16,128 nt of DNA from Caldifarciminota bacterium (GTDB lineage: Bacteria; Hydrothermota; Tepidihabitantia; SM23-42): assembly GCA_030671005.1 (NCBI GenBank), contig DAOVAN010000019.1, positions 1 through 16,128 of the forward strand, read 5' to 3'. This document shows positions 1-6,839 of the stretch, piece after piece; position 1 is the stretch's first letter, and each line of letters opens with the position of its first letter. Under the pieces are notes generated by a model that was not told the origin of the DNA, did not search any database, and saw only the letters and a list, made by a program, of their open reading frames with translations. The translations under genes and the position numbers were made by a program.

Positions 1-96
1 ATCAGTCCGGTGGCGATCGAGCAGGGTTTACGCTTCGCGATTCGCGAAGGCGGCCGCACGGTCGGCGCTGGCGTCGTCACTAAAATACTCGAATAA
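1..96 (+). CDS. tuf: Elongation factor Tu, C-terminal 31 residues (5' truncated)
   Basis: Only the last 31 codons and the TAA stop lie in the window; the rest is upstream of base 1. The reading frame ends with RFAIREGGRTVGAGVVTKIL-E, the highly conserved tail of EF-Tu domain III. EF-Tu is the GTPase that carries aminoacyl-tRNA to the ribosomal A site in the cytoplasm. Its TAA overlaps the ATG of the next gene (rpmG) by one base (TAATG), so the two are probably translationally coupled. A tuf gene upstream of trnW-secE-nusG is a common bacterial arrangement. The identity of this fragment is clear; nothing can be said about its start or promoter. Confidence 0.96.
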   Translation: MSPVAIEQGLRFAIREGGRTVGAGVVTKILE

Positions 97-242
97 TGAG
101 AGTAATCATCAACCTCGCTTGCAAGGATTGTAAGAATCGGAATTATACTACGACTAAGAATAAGAAGAAACAACAGCGTCTTGAGATCAAGAAGTATTGT
201 CCATTTTGTCAAAAGCATACAATCCATAAGGAAGCGAAATAG
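96..242 (+). CDS. rpmG: 50S ribosomal protein L33 (zinc-ribbon type)
   Basis: A 48-residue protein, the normal length for L33, a small protein of the large ribosomal subunit. It starts MRVIINLACKDCKNRNYTTT. It keeps two CxxC pairs, Cys9/Cys12 and Cys35/Cys38, so it is the zinc-binding (C+) form rather than the cysteine-free paralogue. The ATG overlaps the tuf stop codon by one base and has no clear Shine-Dalgarno sequence, so translation probably relies on ribosomes finishing tuf. Its TAG stop (240-242) overlaps the first two bases of the tRNA-Trp gene. The gene is too short to be picked up by most ORF length cut-offs, but the family match is clear. Confidence 0.96.
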   Translation: MRVIINLACKDCKNRNYTTTKNKKKQQRLEIKKYCPFCQKHTIHKEAK

Positions 243-313
243 GCCTGTAGCTCTAACGGTAGAGCACCCGGCTCCAAACCGGGTGGTTGGGGGTTCAAAT
301 CCCTCCAGGCCTG
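241..313 (+). tRNA. trnW: tRNA-Trp (anticodon CCA)
   Basis: A complete 73-nt cloverleaf. The acceptor stem 241-247/306-312 has seven Watson-Crick pairs. The D stem is 250-253/262-265. The anticodon stem is 267-271/279-283 with loop CTCCAAA, giving anticodon CCA at 274-276. The variable loop is 5 nt, and the T arm is 289-293/301-305 with loop TTCAAAT. The discriminator is G313, as expected for tRNA-Trp. The 3' CCA is not encoded (the genome reads CCT), so a CCA-adding enzyme is needed. Two oddities: the first two bases lie inside the rpmG stop codon, and position 14 is U (T254), whereas A14 is nearly universal because it pairs with U8. It is probably co-transcribed with tuf, rpmG and secE. Confidence 0.97.
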
Positions 314-330
314 CCTAGGTTAAAAAGCGA

Positions 331-516
331 ATGTTAAATAGAATAATAGAATATATAAGAAAGGTGTACCTTGAGATGCGCAAGGTTACTTGGCCGACGC
401 GCAATGATATAACGAATTCTACTATTGTCGTCCTCATCATCTCCACGATCGTCGCGTTAATCATCTTTGCCCTAGATACCGTTTTTTCGACAATGTTAAG
501 TCTTATATTAAGATAG
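331..516 (+). CDS. secE: Preprotein translocase subunit SecE
   Basis: A 61-residue single-span SecE, the short form found in most bacteria outside the gamma-proteobacteria. SecE clamps the SecY channel in the inner membrane as part of SecYEG. The amphipathic helix contains the family signature EMRKVTWPTRND (about residues 15-26), followed by one hydrophobic segment at about 30-52. The ATG at 331 lies 17 nt after the tRNA-Trp 3' end, with only a weak, distant AGG (317-319) as ribosome-binding site. Its TAG stop is 12 nt before the chosen nusG start. Placement between trnW and nusG is the standard bacterial order. Confidence 0.96.
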   Translation: MLNRIIEYIRKVYLEMRKVTWPTRNDITNSTIVVLIISTIVALIIFALDTVFSTMLSLILR

Positions 517-520
517 GTGG
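515..520 (+). promoter_or_regulatory. nusG ribosome-binding site
   Basis: AGGTGG lies 8 nt upstream of the ATG at 529. It decides the nusG start: the in-frame GTG at 517 falls inside this motif, so it cannot be served by it. Confidence 0.6.
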
Positions 521-528
521 TACGAAAC

Positions 529-1053
529 ATGCAATGGTACGTTGTACATACTCTAACCGGTCACGAGCATAAGGTCAAGAAGATCTTATTGAAACTGATA
601 AAGGAAAAGAATATGGAAGACTCTTTCGGCAATATTGTCATTCCCGTTGAAAATCAGGTGAGGATCAAGAAAGGCAAGAAAGTCGTTGAAGAGAAACGTC
701 TCTATCCGGGCTATATCGTGATCGAAATGGAAGGCAACGATGAAACCTTGCGCCTCGTGAATTCGATTTCCGGAGTCACTCATTTTCTTGGATCAAAGAC
801 AAAACCCATACCCTTAGGCGACGGTGAGGTGGACGAGCTATTGAAACAGGTCAGAGAATCCAAGGCAAAGGTTGTTACGAAGATACCGTTTGCCGAGGGA
901 GAGCGTGTCTCCGTCACCGATGGGCCGTTCACAGATTTCATTGGTACCATTGAAGAAATTCACCCGGAGCGCGAAAAGGTCAAGGTACTAGTCGTGATCT
1001 TTGGTCGAACGACTCCAATCGAATTTGGTTTTCATCAACTAAAGAGTTTATAA
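529..1053 (+). CDS. nusG: Transcription termination/antitermination protein NusG
   Basis: A 174-residue NusG/Spt5-family factor. It binds the clamp helices of RNA polymerase beta', lowers pausing, and links polymerase to the ribosome or Rho. The N-terminal NGN domain (about 1-110) opens with MQWYVVHTLTGHEHKVKK and contains LYPGYIVIEME and SISGVTHFLG. The C-terminal KOW domain (about 118-174) carries FAEGERVSVTDGPF and ends in HQLKSL. An in-frame GTG at 517 would add four residues; I chose the ATG at 529 because the family normally starts M-x-WYVVHT and the ribosome-binding site is correctly spaced for it. rplK follows after 8 nt. There is no insertion domain; the length is ordinary. Confidence 0.96.
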   Translation: MQWYVVHTLTGHEHKVKKILLKLIKEKNMEDSFGNIVIPVENQVRIKKGKKVVEEKRLYPGYIVIEMEGNDETLRLVNSISGVTHFLGSKTKPIPLGDGEVDELLKQVRESKAKVVTKIPFAEGERVSVTDGPFTDFIGTIEEIHPEREKVKVLVVIFGRTTPIEFGFHQLKSL

Positions 1054-1061
1054 GGAGAAAA

Positions 1062-1487
1062 ATGGCAAAGAAAGTCGCGGCAACAGTCAAATTACAGATT
1101 CCCGCGGGTGGCGCAACACCAGCTCCGCCAGTCGGGCCAGCACTTGGGCAGCACGGTGTCAACATCATGGAATTCTGTAAAGCGTTCAATGCCGAAACGA
1201 AGAATCTATCTGGCTTGGTGGTGCCCGCAGTAGTCACCATTTATAAGGACCGAACATTCTCCTATATTCTTAAGAGCCCGCCGGCTGCGGTGCTGCTCAA
1301 ACAAGCCGCCGGTATCGCTAAAGGATCTCCGGTGCCGAACCGAGAGAAAGTGGGTAAAGTGACCAGAGCACAGATAAAGGAAATCGCCCAACGTAAAATG
1401 AAAGATTTGAACACAGATTCCATTGAGCAATCAATGAAAATCATCGAAGGAACTGCACGTGGCATGGGCATTGTGGTGGAGGATTGA
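1062..1487 (+). CDS. rplK: 50S ribosomal protein L11
   Basis: A 141-residue L11, full length. L11 binds 23S rRNA in the GTPase-associated centre. The N-terminal domain shows LQIPAGGATPAPPVGPALGQ with the two prolines that form the thiostrepton-site helix. The C-terminal rRNA-binding domain carries SPPAAVLLK and ends EGTARGMGIVVED. A GGAG motif lies just upstream of the ATG. Only 8 nt separate it from nusG, so a classical L1-binding regulatory leader is not visible in front of it. Its TGA overlaps the rplA ATG by one base. Confidence 0.97.
   Translation: MAKKVAATVKLQIPAGGATPAPPVGPALGQHGVNIMEFCKAFNAETKNLSGLVVPAVVTIYKDRTFSYILKSPPAAVLLKQAAGIAKGSPVPNREKVGKVTRAQIKEIAQRKMKDLNTDSIEQSMKIIEGTARGMGIVVED
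1478..1482 (+). promoter_or_regulatory. rplA ribosome-binding site
   Basis: GGAGG inside the rplK 3' end, 4 nt before the ATG at 1487. It favours that ATG over the in-frame TTG at 1484, which is only 1 nt from the motif. Confidence 0.6.
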
Positions 1488-2197
1488 TGAAGCGGTCAAA
1501 ACGTTATGTTGAAATCAGAAAAAAGATCGAAAATCGAAAACATCCACTGGATGAAGCAATCCAGAAGGTTAAAGAAACAGCGAATGCAAAATACGATGAG
1601 TCGATCGATCTGTCTATCAAGCTGAACATCGACCCGAAGAAGACGGATCAATACGTACGGGGATTTTCCAACCTGCCGCACGGAACAGGAAAGACCAAAC
1701 GCGTTCTTGTACTCACCAAGGGTGATAAAGAAAAAGAAGCCAAGGATGCAGGAGCTGATCATTTTGGTTTTGACGAATACGTCGAGAAGATTAAAGGTGG
1801 CTGGAGTGACGTGGATGTGGTAATCGCGACTCCTGATGTCATGTCTGACGTCAGCAAGCTGGGTAGAATACTCGGTCCTAAGGGGCTAATGCCTTCACCC
1901 AAAGCCGGCACCGTCACTTTTGAAATTGCCACACAGGTCAAGGCTTTGAAAAAAGGCAAAGTCGGATTCAAAACCGATAAGACGGGCTGCGTACATATAC
2001 CAGTGGGTAGAGCAAGTTTCGATAATGAGAAATTGCGCGAAAACATCATGGTATGCCTGGAAGATATCACGGCGGCCAAGCCACAGGCACTGAAAGGGAA
2101 TCTCATAAGATCCATCACCATCTCATCGACAATGGGACCGGGAGTGGCTATCGACGAAAAAGCATTGCTCGAGCGTGTGAAGAAAGGAGGTATCTGA
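1487..2197 (+). CDS. rplA: 50S ribosomal protein L1
   Basis: A 236-residue L1, the usual size. L1 forms the mobile L1 stalk at the ribosomal E site and in many bacteria represses its own operon. Visible signatures are NLPHGTGKTKRVLVL (about residues 64-78), KLGRILGPKGLMPSPKAGTV near the middle, and TMGPGVAID close to the C-terminus. The ATG at 1487 overlaps the rplK TGA by one base (TGATG). The stop again overlaps the rplJ ATG by one base, so rplK-rplA-rplJ form an unbroken coupled chain. Confidence 0.97.
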   Translation: MKRSKRYVEIRKKIENRKHPLDEAIQKVKETANAKYDESIDLSIKLNIDPKKTDQYVRGFSNLPHGTGKTKRVLVLTKGDKEKEAKDAGADHFGFDEYVEKIKGGWSDVDVVIATPDVMSDVSKLGRILGPKGLMPSPKAGTVTFEIATQVKALKKGKVGFKTDKTGCVHIPVGRASFDNEKLRENIMVCLEDITAAKPQALKGNLIRSITISSTMGPGVAIDEKALLERVKKGGI

Positions 2198-2712
2198 TGC
2201 CTTCTCAGAAGAAATTCGAGTATGTGGAAAAAGTAAAGGAATGCTTAAAACCAGGCAAGGCATTCTATTTCACGGACTTCACTGGTCTCACGGTGAAGAA
2301 TCTGCAAGTGCTAAGGCACGAGCTCAGAAAGAATAAAGCAACATATGTTGTGTTGAAGAATACTCTGGGATTCTTAGCCCTGAAAGAAATGGGTTTTGAT
2401 GAACCCTCAATTCGTCAATTGTTTGTAGGGCCAACCGGGATAGCCATCGCCTTTGATGATCCCGTGATCTTGGCCAAGATACTGAATAACACCGAGAAGC
2501 TTAAGGTAAAAGGTGGCTTTGTCGAAGGAGAATATTTCGATAGCAGCAAAATTATTGAATTCTCCAAGATACCACCCCGGGATGTGCTATACGGACACAT
2601 CGTAGGTTCTATCAATATGATTGCAAACTTTGTTGGTGTTCTAGAATCAATCATTAGAGATTTGATGTATACCCTTGAAGCGATGAAAGATAAAAATAAG
2701 GAGGTAAAATGA
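2197..2712 (+). CDS. rplJ: 50S ribosomal protein L10
   Basis: A 171-residue L10, the base of the L7/L12 stalk. The N-terminal rRNA-binding domain includes FYFTDFTGLTVKNLQVLRHE, then YVVLKNTLGFLAL. The C-terminal helix (from about residue 130) carries the L7/L12 dimer-binding segments. The start is the ATG at 2197, because AGAAAGGAGG (2181-2190) sits 6 nt upstream and the family starts here; an earlier in-frame ATG at 2053 lies inside rplA and is rejected. The gap to rplA is -1 nt, so the L10 leader usually found before rplJ has no intergenic space here. It overlaps rplL by 4 nt (ATGA). Confidence 0.96.
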   Translation: MPSQKKFEYVEKVKECLKPGKAFYFTDFTGLTVKNLQVLRHELRKNKATYVVLKNTLGFLALKEMGFDEPSIRQLFVGPTGIAIAFDDPVILAKILNNTEKLKVKGGFVEGEYFDSSKIIEFSKIPPRDVLYGHIVGSINMIANFVGVLESIIRDLMYTLEAMKDKNKEVK

Positions 2713-3101
2713 CGCCGAAAGCGAAAAAGGGTGTTGATACCTTAGTCGAGGAAATTGGCAATTTATCGGTACTCGAACTCTCCGAGTTGGTTAAGGCATT
2801 GCAGGACAAGTTTGGGGTTACGGCAGCCGCTCCGATACAAATAGCAGCACAGCCTGCAGCCGATGCCGGTAAGCCTGCAGCCGAAGAAAAATCAGAGTTC
2901 ACGGTCAATATGACTTCTTGTGGTGACAAGAAGATTCAAGTCCTGAAGGTCTTACGTGAACTCACCGGCCTTGGTTTAAAAGAAGCCAAGGATTTGATCG
3001 ATAACCTTCCCAAAGCCGTGAAAGAGGGTGCTCCGAAGGAAGAAGCACAGAACATGAAGAGCAAACTTGAGGAAGTTGGTGCTACTATCGATTTGAAATA
3101 A
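2709..3101 (+). CDS. rplL: 50S ribosomal protein L7/L12
   Basis: A 130-residue L7/L12, the flexible stalk protein that recruits translation GTPases. The N-terminal dimerisation domain (about 1-38) has LSVLELSELVKALQDKFGV. It is followed by an Ala/Pro-rich hinge (about 39-61), then the C-terminal factor-binding domain with KKIQVLKVLRELTGLGLKEA and KSKLEEVGATIDL. Start ATG 2709 is preceded by a perfect AAGGAGG (2698-2704), the strongest ribosome-binding site in this stretch. That fits the need for several L7/L12 copies per ribosome. The 4-nt overlap with rplJ implies coupling. Confidence 0.97.
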   Translation: MTPKAKKGVDTLVEEIGNLSVLELSELVKALQDKFGVTAAAPIQIAAQPAADAGKPAAEEKSEFTVNMTSCGDKKIQVLKVLRELTGLGLKEAKDLIDNLPKAVKEGAPKEEAQNMKSKLEEVGATIDLK

Positions 3102-3170
3102 CTTGACTCAACTTCAGCTAAGTGGAAGTAAGCATATTTTTTCACCTTTATTAAAAGAGAAGATAAAACT
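3102..3170 (+). promoter_or_regulatory. rplL-rpoB intergenic region, possible weak attenuator
   Basis: This 69-nt gap is the largest inside the ribosomal/RNA-polymerase run. It holds a 5-bp inverted repeat, ACTTC (3111-3115) and GAAGT (3125-3129), followed 7 nt later by six T residues (3137-3142). In E. coli this interval contains a partial attenuator, so a comparable role is possible. However, the stem is weak and the T-tract is badly spaced. A TTGACT at 3103-3108 lacks a well-placed -10 box. A weak GAGAAG precedes the rpoB ATG. Confidence 0.25.
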
Positions 3171-6100
3171 ATGAGGAATATTATCGACTTTTCCAAGAGG
3201 AAAACAAGCTTCATAATGCCTCACTTGCTAGAAGTCCAGCATGAGTCGTACGAGCAGTTCATGACCAAAACAATTAAGCACGTATTCACACAGGAATTTC
3301 CTGTCTCAGACATTCATAACCGTTATCAGCTGCTGTACAATTCACACCGCTTTGGCTCTACAAAATACACGGCAAATGAGGCAATCGAGAAGGGTGCGAC
3401 GTATGGTCTACCCTTGAAGGTGAGCTTCAGATTAGTCAGCAAGGAAGAAGATGGTGAGTTGCATGACATTACCGAACAGGAGATCTATCTTTGTGACTTA
3501 CCATTAATGACTGATCGGGGAACCTTCATCATAAACGGCGTCGAAAGAGTTGTCGTGAACCAGATTCACCGTTCGCCGGGTGTATATTTCAGCGAGGATG
3601 GCACCAGCTTCTCGGCGATGGTCATACCCTATCGCGGTCAATGGGTCGAATTTCTTGTTGATCACGCAAACATACTCTATACGATCCTTGATCGACGCAA
3701 GAAACTCGTGGCGACCATGTTTCTGCGGAGTCTGGGATTCGAAACAAACGAAGAGATAATCAAATTATTCTTCCCGACAAAAACAGTCGAATTGAAAAAA
3801 GCAGAGAATCACTTCAGTGCGAAAGACATCACCGATGGCGAAAATATGATCCTCCCGGCTGGGGAACTACTCGACGCCCCCAATATTGAATTCCTAGAGC
3901 ACAAAGAAATTAAGAAAGTCACGATCATCGATTCGAATCACGCTGGTGTTACTATCCTGACCAATACTCTAAAAAAGGATCGAACCCATTCCAAGGAAGA
4001 GGCAGCCAAGAAAATCTATACCTTGCTACGCTCCATGGCACCGCCCACACTCGATATTGCCATATCATACATCACCAATGTTCTCTTTGACCTGGGCCAC
4101 TTTGATCTAGGCGAAGTGGGACGCTTTAAGTTGAATATGCGCTTGGGTATTACCGAACGTGCAAAGAGAGCAGACTTCACGATTGATGATCTACTGGAAA
4201 TCTTTCGCCGATTGTACCTTCTCGCCGCCGGTGAGTTTGAAGCCGATGACATTGACCATTTGGGGAATCGCCGCGTGCGGCGGGTTGGCGAACTGCTCGG
4301 CGAACAATTCAGATTAGCGATTAAGCAACTCATGCAGAACATCAAGGAACGCGCCTCACTCATGGATGAATCGGGCTTATCCCCTCAGGATTTGATCAAT
4401 CCTCGGCTGGTTTCAAACATCATCAATAAATTCTTCACGACTTCGCAGCTTTCTCAATTCATGGAACAAACGAATCCACTTTCTGAAATGACACATAAGA
4501 GACGCATTTCATCGCTCGGTCTGGGCGGATTGACACGACAAACTGCCGGATTTGAAGTACGCGATGTGCACTATTCACACTATTCAAGGATATGCCCCAT
4601 CGAAACACCGGAGGGACCCAACATTGGATTGATCTCGAGTCTCGCCAGTTTTGCGAAAATCGATAAATACGGATTCATTCTCGCCCCCTACTGGGTGGTC
4701 AAGAATGGACGGGTAACCGACGAAGTCATGTACCTAAGGGCTGACGAGGAAGACAAGTATACAATAGCCCAGGCAAACACACCCGTGGATAATAAGGGAA
4801 GGATCCTTACCGAACAAGTATTGTGTCGCCGTAAAGATGAATTCCCGTTAATCACACCCAAGAATGTACATCTCATGGACGTATCTCCGGAACAGGTCTT
4901 CAGCCCCACGACGTCACTCATTCCTTTCTTAGAGCATGATGATGCAGATCGTGCCCTGATGGGTTCTAACATGCAGCGACAATCAGTACCCCTTGTGGAT
5001 CCCGATATTCCTCATGTGGGTACAGGAATGGAAGAGCGCATCGCGATGAATTCTGGAAACCTACTTCTCGCAGAAGAAGACGGGCGAGTCGAATACGTCG
5101 ATGCCAGGAAGATCGTCATCGAAACCAACAGAAAAGCCAAGAAGCGATATCTGCTCCCTAAATTTGTGCGCTCGAATCAAAACACATGCATTCACCAAAA
5201 ACCTTTGATTTCTGTCGGACAGAAGGTCAAAAAGGGTGACATACTGGCCGACGGTTATGCCACAAAAGATGGTGTACTCGCGCTCGGCAAGAATGTTTTG
5301 GTCGCGTTCATGCCTTTCCTTGGTTACAATTTTGAGGATGCCATCGTGATCAGCGAGCGATTACTGAAAGACGATACCTTCACATCGCTTCATATCATTG
5401 AATGCGATTGTGAAGTGAGAGAAACAAAACTCGGTCCCGAGGAAGTAACCAGAGATATCCCTGGACTTTCAGACTTCCTCCTAAAGGACTTAGATGAATT
5501 TGGGATTCTGCGAGTCGGTGCCGAGGTTGGCCCCGATGACATCATCGTCGGCAAGATAACCCCGAAAGGCGAGACCGAACTAACACCAGAGGAAAGATTG
5601 ATGCGCGCCGTGTTTGCGGAAAAGGCGACGAATGTACGAGACACATCACTCAGGATTGAACCGGGCGTTGAGGGCGTAGTGATCGACCGCAAGATCCTGA
5701 CGCGTAAGACAACCGACCCTCTCGCGAAAAATGTTGAGGAGGAACGCAGAACGAAGATACAGGAAGAATTCTCGGCACTTCAGAAGGAACTCTTCGATAT
5801 TAGAAATAACCTGCTCAGAAGCCTTTTATCCGGAAGAGTAGCATCTTCTTCGATACGCAATGAAAACGGAAAGATCATACTCCTGAAAGGGAGAACATAT
5901 GAGGACGCATTCTTCGATAACCTCACCGCGATAAAAATAGCCGCCGACGATAAATTCATCCATAGTGTCAAGACCAACGAGGAAGCCGTTAGAATAGTCA
6001 GCGAAGGGGAAGAGAAAATACTTCAGATTGTCGCCGACAAGAAGAATGAAGAAGACAAATTACTAAAGGGCGATGAATTACCCCACGGCGTATTGAAAAT

Positions 6101-6839
6101 CATCAAGGTATTCATAGCACAGAAAAGAAGAATCGCGGTCGGCGATAAGATGGCAGGACGCCACGGGAACAAAGGCGTCGTCGCAAAAATTATGCCTGAG
6201 GAAGACATGCCCTATCTTCCGGACGGAACACCTGTGGACATTGTTCTCAATCCACTCGGTGTGCCATCCCGTATGAACGTCGGGCAGGTTCTCGAAACCC
6301 ATTTGGGTTGGGCCGCAGATAAATTAAAATTCTATGCCATATCCCCAATATTCAATGGTGCAACAATTGAGGAACTGAAGGAAAAGCTCGCCGAAGCAGA
6401 CCTACCCCAGGATGGCCAGATCGAAATGAGAGACGGCCGAACTGGCCTCACCTTCGAATCCCGGATCACGGTCGGGTATATGTACGTGATGAAGCTGATA
6501 CATATGGTCGATGAGAAGATCCATGCTCGATCGACTGGACCGTACTCATTGATAACTCAACAACCCCTTGGTGGCAAGGCACAATTCGGCGGACAGCGTC
6601 TGGGCGAAATGGAAGTCTGGGCACTGGAAGCTTATGGCGCAGCCTATACCCTCCAGGAAATGCTGACGGTCAAATCTGATGATGTTGAGGGAAGGGCCGC
6701 AATGTATGAAGCACTCATAAGGGGCAAGAATCCACCAAAACCAAGAGCCCCGGCTTCATTCAACGTGCTCTTGAAAGAACTTCAAGGCTTGTGTTTCAAC
6801 ATAACCCTTGAAAAGAAGGAGGAACCTGATGAGAACTAA
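3171..6839 (+). CDS. rpoB: DNA-directed RNA polymerase subunit beta
   Basis: A full-length 1222-residue beta subunit, close to the Bacillus size and lacking the large E. coli insertions. With beta' it forms the catalytic cleft. The N-terminus is MRNIIDFSKRKTSFIMPHLL. The rifampicin-pocket region is QLSQFMEQTNPLSEMTHKRR followed by ISSLGLGGLTRQTAGF (residues 425-461). The active-site lysines lie in GDKMAGRHGNKG (991-1002; Lys993 and Lys1001 correspond to E. coli K1065 and K1073). The C-terminal clamp part includes GGKAQFGGQRLGEMEVWALE. Unusual residues: Glu432 where E. coli has Asp516, Leu451 for Pro535, Gln457/Thr458 for Glu541/Arg542, and Ser472 for Gly556. DVHYSHY resembles FCB-group sequences. 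rpoC starts inside the last codons (11-nt overlap). Confidence 0.98.
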   Translation: MRNIIDFSKRKTSFIMPHLLEVQHESYEQFMTKTIKHVFTQEFPVSDIHNRYQLLYNSHRFGSTKYTANEAIEKGATYGLPLKVSFRLVSKEEDGELHDITEQEIYLCDLPLMTDRGTFIINGVERVVVNQIHRSPGVYFSEDGTSFSAMVIPYRGQWVEFLVDHANILYTILDRRKKLVATMFLRSLGFETNEEIIKLFFPTKTVELKKAENHFSAKDITDGENMILPAGELLDAPNIEFLEHKEIKKVTIIDSNHAGVTILTNTLKKDRTHSKEEAAKKIYTLLRSMAPPTLDIAISYITNVLFDLGHFDLGEVGRFKLNMRLGITERAKRADFTIDDLLEIFRRLYLLAAGEFEADDIDHLGNRRVRRVGELLGEQFRLAIKQLMQNIKERASLMDESGLSPQDLINPRLVSNIINKFFTTSQLSQFMEQTNPLSEMTHKRRISSLGLGGLTRQTAGFEVRDVHYSHYSRICPIETPEGPNIGLISSLASFAKIDKYGFILAPYWVVKNGRVTDEVMYLRADEEDKYTIAQANTPVDNKGRILTEQVLCRRKDEFPLITPKNVHLMDVSPEQVFSPTTSLIPFLEHDDADRALMGSNMQRQSVPLVDPDIPHVGTGMEERIAMNSGNLLLAEEDGRVEYVDARKIVIETNRKAKKRYLLPKFVRSNQNTCIHQKPLISVGQKVKKGDILADGYATKDGVLALGKNVLVAFMPFLGYNFEDAIVISERLLKDDTFTSLHIIECDCEVRETKLGPEEVTRDIPGLSDFLLKDLDEFGILRVGAEVGPDDIIVGKITPKGETELTPEERLMRAVFAEKATNVRDTSLRIEPGVEGVVIDRKILTRKTTDPLAKNVEEERRTKIQEEFSALQKELFDIRNNLLRSLLSGRVASSSIRNENGKIILLKGRTYEDAFFDNLTAIKIAADDKFIHSVKTNEEAVRIVSEGEEKILQIVADKKNEEDKLLKGDELPHGVLKIIKVFIAQKRRIAVGDKMAGRHGNKGVVAKIMPEEDMPYLPDGTPVDIVLNPLGVPSRMNVGQVLETHLGWAADKLKFYAISPIFNGATIEELKEKLAEADLPQDGQIEMRDGRTGLTFESRITVGYMYVMKLIHMVDEKIHARSTGPYSLITQQPLGGKAQFGGQRLGEMEVWALEAYGAAYTLQEMLTVKSDDVEGRAAMYEALIRGKNPPKPRAPASFNVLLKELQGLCFNITLEKKEEPDEN
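6816..6822 (+). promoter_or_regulatory. rpoC ribosome-binding site
   Basis: AAGGAGG inside the rpoB 3' end, 6 nt before the ATG at 6829. It excludes the upstream in-frame TTG at 6808 as the rpoC start. Confidence 0.7.

Noticed and set aside
517..528. Upstream GTG start for nusG
   Set aside because: It falls inside the AGGTGG ribosome-binding motif and adds four residues not typical of the family; the ATG at 529 is well spaced.
2053..2196. N-terminal extension of rplJ reaching back to an ATG at 2053
   Set aside because: It lies entirely inside rplA; the ATG at 2197 has a strong ribosome-binding site and matches the L10 N-terminus.
3103..3138. Promoter for rpoB starting with TTGACT (3103-3108)
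   Set aside because: No -10 box lies at 16-18 bp; the nearest TA-rich hexamer (CATATT, 3133-3138) is 24 bp away.
6808..6828. TTG start of rpoC at 6808
   Set aside because: The AAGGAGG at 6816-6822 serves the ATG at 6829, and the extra residues are simply the out-of-frame rpoB tail.
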